The notes under the pieces are model-generated. The model was not told the origin of the DNA. It did no database searches and saw only the letters and a list, made by a program, of their open reading frames with translations. From positions 744,001-808,000 of the forward strand of contig NZ_BORP01000001.1 of assembly GCF_018333235.1 (NCBI RefSeq): a DNA stretch of 64,000 bases. The letters are read 5' to 3'. The stretch's first letter is position 1; every line of letters begins with the position of its first letter. Positions 57,792 to 64,000 of the stretch are shown here, in pieces. The position numbers and the translations under genes are program-made. This DNA is from Ornithinibacillus bavariensis. GTDB lineage: Bacteria; Bacillota; Bacilli; Bacillales; Amphibacillaceae.

Positions 57792-58268
57792 ATGAGTTTG
57801 AGCTCCCAAGTTGTAAAAACAACCGAAGAATTAGTGCTACCAATTTTGGCTGAAAAAAATCTTGAATTAGTGGATATTGAATATGTAAAAGAAGGCAAGA
57901 ATTGGTTCCTACGTGTTTTTATCGATAAAGAAGGTGGAATCGATATTAGCGAATGTGGAGAGGTTTCGGAGATATTAAGTGAAAAACTGGATGAGATAGA
58001 CCCAATAAAAGAGGCCTATTTTCTAGAGGTGTCTTCTCCTGGTGTTGAACGTCCATTAAAAACAGCAGAAGATTTTACAAAAAGCATCGATAAAAATGTT
58101 TTTGTGAAATTATATGAGCCAATCGATGGGCAAAAAGAATATCAAGGTATCTTAAAAGATTTTTCTAATAACATCGCATCAATCGAATATAAAGAAAAGA
58201 CTCGAACTAAACAAGTGGAAATTCCATTTGATAAAATCGCTAAGGCAAGATTAGCAGTTGTATTATAA
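57792..58268 (+). CDS. rimP: Ribosome maturation factor RimP
   Basis: RimP helps 30S assembly around the central pseudoknot. It is 158 residues from ATG 57792, which has AAAGGAGG 4 bases upstream; a longer in-frame start at 57717 covers leader hairpin sequence and was rejected. The N-terminal domain has [20 protein letters not shown] (about 24-43) and the [14 protein letters not shown] motif. The C-terminal Sm-like domain is present. rimP-nusA order is conserved across bacteria. Confidence 0.97.
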   Translation: MSLSSQVVKTTEELVLPILAEKNLELVDIEYVKEGKNWFLRVFIDKEGGIDISECGEVSEILSEKLDEIDPIKEAYFLEVSSPGVERPLKTAEDFTKSIDKNVFVKLYEPIDGQKEYQGILKDFSNNIASIEYKEKTRTKQVEIPFDKIAKARLAVVL

Positions 58269-58285
58269 AGGGGGAAAAGAAGGAA

Positions 58286-59386
58286 ATGAGTAGTCAATTG
58301 TTTGATGCAATTGAAAATTTGGGTAAAGAAAAAGGAATTGAAAAGGAAGTATTAATCGAGGCTTTAGAAGCAGCTCTAATTTCTGCATACAAAAAGAATT
58401 TTAAATCAGCTACTAATGTTCGGGTTGAATTAGATGAAGATGCTGGAACAATGCGAGTATTCTCACGCAAAACCGTTGTAGAGGATGTTGAGGATCACCA
58501 ACAAGAGATTTCATTGGACGAAGCGAAGCATATAAATCCGAATTATGGCATTGATGATGTTATAGAAGTTGAGGTTACTCCTAAGGACTTTGGAAGAATT
58601 GCTGCACAGGCTGCTAAGCAGGTCGTTACCCAACGAGTTCGAGAAGCAGAACGTGGTGTCATCTTTAGTGAATATGTTGATCGAGAAGAAGATGTCATGA
58701 CTGGTATTATTCAACGTATTGATCCACGTTTTGTATATGTGAATTTAGGAAAAATCGAAGCTAAATTACCAGAGGCAGAGCAAATGCCAACCGAGGATTA
58801 TCAAGTTCATGACCGTATTAAGGTCTATGTGACAAAGGTTGAAAATACAAGCAAAGGTCCGCAAATTTATATTTCAAGATCACATCCTGGATTATTAAAA
58901 CGCTTGTTTGAGATGGAAGTACCTGAAATTTATGATGGTGTTGTAGAAATAAAGTCAGTAGCACGAGAAGCCGGTGATCGATCAAAAATTGCCGTGTATG
59001 CTGAAAATCCAGAAGTTGATCCAGTAGGCTCATGTGTAGGTCAGAAGGGACAGCGTGTTCAGGCTATTGTAAACGAGCTAAAAGGAGAAAAAATTGATAT
59101 TGTTGAATGGTCAGAAGACCCAGTGACATATGTCTCCAACGCATTAAGTCCTTCAAAGGTCATTAAAGTGTTAGTAGATGAGGAAGAAAAATCTACTACT
59201 GTTATCGTTCCTGATTATCAACTATCTTTAGCGATTGGAAAGCGTGGTCAAAACGCTCGATTAGCAGCTAAATTAACAGGCTGGAAAATAGACATTAAGA
59301 GTGAGACTGAAGCTCGTGAAGAGGGGCTTTTATCAGAACAACCGGAAGAAGATTACGTAAATTTCGAAGAGGACTTATTCGAATAA
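58286..59386 (+). CDS. nusA: Transcription factor NusA
   Basis: NusA binds RNA polymerase and controls pausing and termination. It is 366 residues, the short Firmicute type without C-terminal acidic repeats. The N-terminal polymerase-binding domain (about 1-125), S1 domain (about 135-200) and two KH domains (about 205-345) are visible, with SCVGQKGQRVQAIVNELKGE and LAIGKRGQNARLAAKLTGW. The ATG follows AAGGGGGAAA. It may regulate its own leader. Confidence 0.98.
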   Translation: MSSQLFDAIENLGKEKGIEKEVLIEALEAALISAYKKNFKSATNVRVELDEDAGTMRVFSRKTVVEDVEDHQQEISLDEAKHINPNYGIDDVIEVEVTPKDFGRIAAQAAKQVVTQRVREAERGVIFSEYVDREEDVMTGIIQRIDPRFVYVNLGKIEAKLPEAEQMPTEDYQVHDRIKVYVTKVENTSKGPQIYISRSHPGLLKRLFEMEVPEIYDGVVEIKSVAREAGDRSKIAVYAENPEVDPVGSCVGQKGQRVQAIVNELKGEKIDIVEWSEDPVTYVSNALSPSKVIKVLVDEEEKSTTVIVPDYQLSLAIGKRGQNARLAAKLTGWKIDIKSETEAREEGLLSEQPEEDYVNFEEDLFE

Positions 59387-59400
59387 GGGAGAGATTTTTC

Positions 59401-59673
59401 ATGGTTCAAAAGCGTAAAACTCCAGAGCGTAAATGTGTAGTCACAAATCAAATGAAACCTAAGAAAGAATTAATCCGTATCGTTCGCAACAAAGAAGGGG
59501 AAGTCTTTGTTGATTCAACAGGAAAGAAAAATGGTAGAGGCGCTTATTTGACGAAAGATTTAGATGTAATAAATAAGGCAGAAAAAACTGGTATCCTAAG
59601 TAAGCATCTAAATGTGCAAATCGAAGAAAGTATTTATGAAGAATTAAGGTCGTTCGTACATGACGAAAAATAA
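59401..59673 (+). CDS. ylxR: YlxR family RNA-binding protein (RnpM)
   Basis: A 90-residue DUF448 protein. It starts RKTPERKCVVTNQMKPKKEL and has the GRGAYLTKD motif that defines the family. In Bacillus the homologue has been reported to bind RNase P RNA (RnpM). The gene overlaps ylxQ by 14 bases. Confidence 0.95.
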   Translation: MVQKRKTPERKCVVTNQMKPKKELIRIVRNKEGEVFVDSTGKKNGRGAYLTKDLDVINKAEKTGILSKHLNVQIEESIYEELRSFVHDEK

Positions 59674-59965
59674 TTACTTAAATATTGTCGGTTTAGCGTT
59701 TCGAGCAGGTAAATGTTCTACTGGGGAAGAAACGATTGTGAAAGACATACAAAAGCGAAAAGCAAAACTAATACTAATTGCAAATGATGTAGGTCCCCAA
59801 ACACGAAAGAAGATTACGGATAAATGTAATTCTTATGGAGTTCCTTTTATAGTCGTAGCAGATGATCGAGATACATTATCTGATGCTATCGGAAAATCCC
59901 AAAGAGTAGCTATCGCCATCTTAGATGAAGGCTTTGCAGGAAAATTGAAATCGTTACTCGGGTAA
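59660..59965 (+). CDS. ylxQ: L7Ae-like ribosomal protein YlxQ
   Basis: A 101-residue protein of the L7Ae/L30e/S12e kink-turn-binding family (RplGA). The fold pattern ... [33 protein letters not shown] and [19 protein letters not shown] is typical. It likely binds an RNA kink-turn, but its exact partner is not shown. It sits between ylxR and infB as in Bacillus. Confidence 0.95.
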   Translation: MTKNNYLNIVGLAFRAGKCSTGEETIVKDIQKRKAKLILIANDVGPQTRKKITDKCNSYGVPFIVVADDRDTLSDAIGKSQRVAIAILDEGFAGKLKSLLG

Positions 59966-59985
59966 ATAAATTCGGGGGTGAACAT

Positions 59986-62244
59986 ATGCGTAAGATGCGT
60001 GTATATGAGTATGCAAAGAAGCAAAATATTACCAGTAAGGATGTTATTAACTTTTTGAAAGAGAATAATATAGAGGTTGCCAATCATATGTCCACAATTG
60101 AAGGCGAAACGATTGATAAGCTTGACCATAAATTTAACCCAAAACAAGATAAACAGGTCGTTCAAGGATCTGTCAAAGCTAGTCCAGAAAAGAAGCTACC
60201 TGAAACGAACCGTCCGGTTAATAGTGATAGCAAAAAGAAAGATTCTAAGCCTTCTAATTCTAATTCGAGTTTGAATACAAAGCGCGAAGAACATCAAAAT
60301 AAGAAGCAAACGAATAATAAGCCAAAGCCTAACAATAAGCAACAACAGAACAACAAACCACAAAACAATAAACAACAACAAAATAAACAACAACAAAATA
60401 AACAACAACAAAATAAATATCAACAAAATAAAGGTCCAAAAAATAAAAAGAATAAACAAAAAGAGGGTCAGCAACCAGTAGTGAAAGAGACACCAAAAGA
60501 AATCAAATATCATGGTTCATTAACCGTAAGTGAATTAGCAGAAAAGTTGAATAAAGAAGCGTCTGAGATTATTAAAAAGCTTATGTTCTTAGGTGTAATG
60601 GCAACCAAAAACCAAGATTTAGATGATGATGCTATTGAATTAATATGCGCTGAATATGATGTAGCAGTAGAAAAAGAAATTATCTTAGAAGATACTGATC
60701 TTGATAAGTATATGGAAGAGGATGACAAAGCGGATTTAGTAGAACGTCCAGCAGTTGTAACAATTATGGGGCATGTTGACCATGGTAAGACAACTACACT
60801 AGATTCTATCCGTAATACAAAGGTTACCGCTGGAGAAGCTGGAGGTATTACACAGCATATTGGTGCATATCAAGTGACACGCAATGGTAAAAAGATTACA
60901 TTTTTGGACACACCTGGGCATGCTGCGTTTACAAGCATGCGCTCACGTGGTGCACAAGTAACTGATATTGCTATCTTGGTTGTTGCTGCAGACGATGGAG
61001 TAATGCCACAGACGGTTGAGGCAATAAACCATGCTAAAGCTGCAGAGGTACCAATAATTATAGCCGTTAATAAAATGGATAAGGAAACTGCTAACCCTGA
61101 CCGTGTCATGCAAGAATTAACGGAATATGAATTAGTACCGGAGGATTGGGGCGGAGATACTATCTTTGTACCTATATCTGCATTAAAGGGTGAGGGCATT
61201 GACGATTTACTAGAAATGATTATTCTAGTATCAGAAGTTGAGGAATTAAAAGCGAACCCTAAACGAAATGCAACAGGAACTGTAATTGAGGCTCAGCTGG
61301 ATAAAGGGCGTGGCTCTGTTGCGACCTTACTAGTCCAAAATGGAACATTGCGCGTTGGGGATCCGATTGTTGTTGGTAATACCTATGGAAGAGTTAGAGC
61401 AATGGTTAATGATCTTGGACAGCGAGTAAAGGAAGCCGGACCATCAACACCAGTTGAAATAACTGGATTAAATGATGTTCCTCAAGCAGGTGACCAATTC
61501 CTAGTATTTGACGATGAGAAAAAAGCAAGACAAATTGGAGAAGCTCGTAACCAGAAATTTATCCAGGAAAACCGTCATGAGCATACAAAAGTCAGTCTCG
61601 ATGATTTATTTGAGCAAATTAAACAAGGTGAAATGAAAGAAATCAATGTCATTATCAAGGCTGATGTACAAGGATCCGTTGAGGCACTAGCTTCTTCTTT
61701 ACAAAAGATTGAAGTAGAAGGCGTTAAAATAAAAATTATTCACACCGGTGTAGGAGCTATTACAGAGTCTGACATCATACTTGCTTCAGCATCTAACGCG
61801 ATTGTAATTGGTTTCAATGTACGTCCAGATGCAAATGCTAAGAACACTGCTGAATCTGAGAATGTTGATATTCGTCTCCACCGCGTTATTTATAAGGCAA
61901 TTGAAGAAATTGAAGCAGCTATGAAGGGAATGCTTGATCCTGAATTTGAAGAAAAAGTTATTGGGCAAGCTGAGGTTAGAGAAACCTTCAAAGTTTCAAA
62001 GGTAGGAACAATTGCCGGAAGCTATGTAACAGACGGTAAAATTACAAGAGATGCTGGTGCAAGATTAATTCGTAACGGAGTCGTACTGTTTGAGGGTGAA
62101 ATTGATACATTAAAACGTTTTAAAGATGATGTGAAGGAAGTTGCCCAAAACTACGAATGTGGAATTACAATTAAGAATTATAATGATATTAAAGAAGGCG
62201 ACATTATTGAAGCATACGTCATGGAGGAAATAGAACGTCAATGA
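59986..62244 (+). CDS. infB: Translation initiation factor IF-2
   Basis: IF-2 is the GTPase that brings fMet-tRNA to the 30S and promotes subunit joining. It is 752 residues. The N-terminal IF2N motif [20 protein letters not shown] is followed by a flexible N/Q/K-rich linker (about 85-160), with an NKQQQ pentapeptide repeat encoded by a 15-bp tandem array. The second IF2N is at about 175-225. The G domain P-loop is GHVDHGKT at 262-269, with DTPGH and NKMD. Domains II-IV follow. Its stop overlaps the ylxP start (ATGA). Confidence 0.98.
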   Translation: MRKMRVYEYAKKQNITSKDVINFLKENNIEVANHMSTIEGETIDKLDHKFNPKQDKQVVQGSVKASPEKKLPETNRPVNSDSKKKDSKPSNSNSSLNTKREEHQNKKQTNNKPKPNNKQQQNNKPQNNKQQQNKQQQNKQQQNKYQQNKGPKNKKNKQKEGQQPVVKETPKEIKYHGSLTVSELAEKLNKEASEIIKKLMFLGVMATKNQDLDDDAIELICAEYDVAVEKEIILEDTDLDKYMEEDDKADLVERPAVVTIMGHVDHGKTTTLDSIRNTKVTAGEAGGITQHIGAYQVTRNGKKITFLDTPGHAAFTSMRSRGAQVTDIAILVVAADDGVMPQTVEAINHAKAAEVPIIIAVNKMDKETANPDRVMQELTEYELVPEDWGGDTIFVPISALKGEGIDDLLEMIILVSEVEELKANPKRNATGTVIEAQLDKGRGSVATLLVQNGTLRVGDPIVVGNTYGRVRAMVNDLGQRVKEAGPSTPVEITGLNDVPQAGDQFLVFDDEKKARQIGEARNQKFIQENRHEHTKVSLDDLFEQIKQGEMKEINVIIKADVQGSVEALASSLQKIEVEGVKIKIIHTGVGAITESDIILASASNAIVIGFNVRPDANAKNTAESENVDIRLHRVIYKAIEEIEAAMKGMLDPEFEEKVIGQAEVRETFKVSKVGTIAGSYVTDGKITRDAGARLIRNGVVLFEGEIDTLKRFKDDVKEVAQNYECGITIKNYNDIKEGDIIEAYVMEEIERQ
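60365..60432 (+). repeat. 15-bp tandem repeat inside infB
   Basis: Four units close to AAAATAAACAACAAC start at 60365, 60380, 60395 and 60410, with a partial fifth after them. The first and fourth units each differ slightly. The array encodes NKQQQ-like pentapeptides. Being a multiple of three, copy-number change keeps the frame. Confidence 0.9.
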
Positions 62245-62519
62245 TTGTTCTTCTTGAAGTAGAATGCATGCTATACGATGGTCATTCATTAAAAGAAAAG
62301 CGCTCCGTAATTAAACGCCTTATTGCAAGGATACAGAAGGATTTTAATGTCAGTATAACTGAATTAGACTTTCATGATTTATGGCAACGCACGAAGCTTG
62401 GAATTGTAACCATAACTAATGAATATAGCCATGGTGAAAAGGTAATGCAGGAAATACTTCGAGTAATTGACACTTACTCTGAATTGGACAGAACAATCAC
62501 AAATATAGAATTCCTATAG
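62241..62519 (+). CDS. ylxP: YlxP family (DUF503) protein
   Basis: A 92-residue protein of the DUF503 family, always between infB and rbfA in Firmicutes. The family segments [21 protein letters not shown] and [13 protein letters not shown]-like ([15 protein letters not shown]) are present. The function is unknown; linkage suggests a role in ribosome or translation biology. Confidence 0.95.
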   Translation: MIVLLEVECMLYDGHSLKEKRSVIKRLIARIQKDFNVSITELDFHDLWQRTKLGIVTITNEYSHGEKVMQEILRVIDTYSELDRTITNIEFL

Positions 62520-62556
62520 GTTTTTTTGACGTATGTTCGTGTTGAGAGGTGATTTT

Positions 62557-62901
62557 GTGAGTAACTTACGAGCAAATCGAGTAGCAGAACAAATGAAAAA
62601 AGAGTTAGGAGAAATCCTTACAAGAAAAATTAAAGATCCTCGCGTTGGTTTTGTAACTGTTACAGATGTAGAGGTGACAGGCGACTTACAACAAGCAACC
62701 GTTTATATTTCTGTTCTTGGTGATGAAGACAAGAAAAAGGATACATTACTAGGTCTTGCAAAAGCAAAGGGATATATCCGTTCTGAAATAGGTAGTCGAA
62801 TTCGATTACGTAAGACTCCAGAAATTAGCTTTGAATTTGATGAAGCGCTTGAGTATGGTAATCGAATTGAGACAATTCTCAAGGATTTAAATAACCACTA
62901 A
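62557..62901 (+). CDS. rbfA: Ribosome-binding factor RbfA
   Basis: RbfA is a cold-shock-linked 30S maturation factor with a KH-like fold. It is 114 residues from GTG 62557, placed after GAGAGGTGA; an upstream ATG at 62533 has no site. It has [18 protein letters not shown] and [21 protein letters not shown] terminator follows, before truB. Confidence 0.97.
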   Translation: MSNLRANRVAEQMKKELGEILTRKIKDPRVGFVTVTDVEVTGDLQQATVYISVLGDEDKKKDTLLGLAKAKGYIRSEIGSRIRLRKTPEISFEFDEALEYGNRIETILKDLNNH

Positions 62902-62910
62902 TCTTTTCAT

Positions 62911-62941
62911 AAAAATCTGGCTCCGAGGAGTCAGATTTTTA
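62911..62941 (+). terminator. Hairpin between rbfA and truB
   Basis: AAATCTGGCTCC pairs with GGAGTCAGATTT (one G-T pair) and is followed by TTTATT. The loop is very small. truB has no clear promoter, so this may be a partial terminator. Confidence 0.7.
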
Positions 62942-62976
62942 TTCAGAAATAGTTTTTCTGTTTGGAGTGTTAATAA

Positions 62977-63870
62977 ATGAACGGTATTTTACCACTTTGG
63001 AAACCAAAGGGCATGACATCTCATGATTGTGTCTTGAAAATAAGGAAGCTATTTAAAACTAAAAAGGTAGGACATACAGGAACACTTGATCCAGAGGTTG
63101 AAGGAGTTCTTCCAATTTGTATTGGAAAAGCTACAAAAATTGTTCAATTTCTCACCGATACAAAGAAAGTTTATATTGCCGAGGTTAAGCTTGGTTCTAC
63201 TACGGAAACAGAAGATGCGTACGGAGGCATTGTGGAAGAGGCTACTGTTGAACATTTTCCTACTAAACAGGAAATTGAAAACGTGTTACAATCATTTATG
63301 GGAGAAATTGTTCAAGTTCCACCGATGTATTCAGCTGTAAAGGTTGCAGGCAAAAAACTATATGAGTATGCTCGAGCTAATCAAACTGTTGAACGCCCCA
63401 AGCGAACAGTTACCATACATGAAATGATATTTTTATCAAGTGATGCGGTGGAATCAACCATTCGATTTAAGGTGACCTGTTCAAAGGGCACTTATGTCCG
63501 AACCTTATGTGTTGATATTGGCAAGTCACTGGGATTTCCTGCCCATATGTCTTATTTAGTTCGTGAGGAGACCGGAGACATTAGCCGACGTGATACAGTT
63601 GATTTTTCAACTATTGAAGCAGCTTGCAAAGAGGGAAACGGTGAGAGTTTACTGCTACCAATCACAGCAGGACTTAAACATTTAGATACATACCATGTTG
63701 ATGAAGAAACAAAGAAGAAGGTTCTTTACGGACAAAAACTTAAAAAGCCAGAAAATAGTTTTCGCACATCTCCTGTTAAAGTAATGTGTGGAGATGAATT
63801 AATAGCTATCTATCAAATTCACCCAGAAAACGAAGAACAAATCAAACCAATTCGCGTTTTTGGCGATTAG
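62977..63870 (+). CDS. truB: tRNA pseudouridine(55) synthase TruB
   Basis: TruB makes the T-loop pseudouridine at position 55 of tRNA. It is 297 residues. The N-terminal GILPLWKPKGMTSHD and the catalytic Asp D38 in VGHTGTLDPEVEGVL are visible. Other family motifs are VPPMYSAVKVAGKKLYEYAR and CSKGTYVRTLCVDIG. It lies 17 bases upstream of ribF, as in Bacillus. Confidence 0.98.
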   Translation: MNGILPLWKPKGMTSHDCVLKIRKLFKTKKVGHTGTLDPEVEGVLPICIGKATKIVQFLTDTKKVYIAEVKLGSTTETEDAYGGIVEEATVEHFPTKQEIENVLQSFMGEIVQVPPMYSAVKVAGKKLYEYARANQTVERPKRTVTIHEMIFLSSDAVESTIRFKVTCSKGTYVRTLCVDIGKSLGFPAHMSYLVREETGDISRRDTVDFSTIEAACKEGNGESLLLPITAGLKHLDTYHVDEETKKKVLYGQKLKKPENSFRTSPVKVMCGDELIAIYQIHPENEEQIKPIRVFGD

Positions 63871-63887
63871 AAGTGTAGGTGAGAAAA

Positions 63888-64000
63888 ATGAAAACAATTT
63901 ATCTAACATACCCACATAACTTAAAAAGGGAAGAGGTACCTGAAACAGTAGCGGCAATAGGTTTTTTTGATGGTCTACATCGAGGACATCAAACTGTTAT
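63888..64000 (+). CDS. ribF: Bifunctional riboflavin kinase/FAD synthetase, 5' part
   Basis: The window ends after 37 complete codons. The reading frame contains the FAD synthetase N-terminal motif AIGFFDGLHRGHQ (about residues 24-36), typical of RibF (RibC in B. subtilis), which converts riboflavin to FMN and then FAD. ATG 63888 follows AGGTGAG. Confidence 0.93.
   Translation, partial: MKTIYLTYPHNLKREEVPETVAAIGFFDGLHRGHQTV

Noticed and set aside
60196-60513. Minus-strand frame of 105 codons opposite infB.
   Set aside because: Its Leu/Phe/Ile-rich product mirrors the NKQQQ repeat on the other strand; it is a shadow of infB.

Overview
This is a low-GC chromosomal segment from a motile member of the Bacillaceae. 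It carries the conserved block that in Bacillus subtilis runs from ylqD to ribC (ribF). Every gene reads on the + strand. Codon use is AT-rich, start codons are often TTG or GTG, and Shine-Dalgarno sites are strong (AGGAGG or AGGTGA types). Protein families such as CodY, RbgA, SwrD, CheC, CheD, FliY, PolC and YlxQ/YlxR point to the Firmicutes. The species cannot be told from the sequence alone.

Layout. (1) 1-6.6 kb: ribosome maturation and translation genes ylqD-rimM-trmD-rplS, then lepB, rbgA, rnhB, and a two-gene unit, ylqG-ylqH, that resembles FliK and the FlhB C-domain. (2) 6.7-16.3 kb: sucCD, dprA, topA, xerC(codV)-hslV-hslU-codY. (3) 16.6-45.6 kb: one nearly uninterrupted fla/che operon. 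It runs from flgB to a swrB-like gene and holds the basal body, rod, export apparatus, hook, C-ring switch, chemotaxis core (cheY, B, A, W, C, D), flhF/flhG and sigD. After sigD come a FapA-family gene and a small unknown gene. (4) 45.6-52 kb: rpsB-tsf-pyrH-frr, then uppS-cdsA-rseP. (5) 52.2-57.5 kb: polC and a separately transcribed STAS (RsbR-like) gene. (6) 57.6-64 kb: rimP-nusA-ylxR-ylxQ-infB-ylxP-rbfA-truB and the first 113 bases of ribF.

The order is close to that of B. subtilis, so departures stand out. trmFO is absent between topA and xerC, where a 422-base gap holds a near-consensus SigA promoter. dxr is absent between cdsA and rseP, and proS between rseP and polC. A STAS gene sits between polC and rimP. 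I see no phage, insertion sequence, CRISPR array, tRNA or rRNA in the window.

The most interesting non-coding signals are: (a) a perfect 15-bp hairpin between flgE and swrD that is overlapped by a 10-codon open reading frame with its own ribosome-binding site, while swrD has none; (b) a rimP-nusA leader with an inverted repeat inside its promoter and two tandem terminator-like hairpins, which fits attenuation by NusA; (c) a tandem decamer at the start of the rplS leader; and (d) 17-bp direct repeats exactly 40 bp apart upstream of flgB. The best candidate for a poorly described protein system is the ylqG-ylqH pair, a possible second FliK/FlhB-like partnership outside the flagellar operon.
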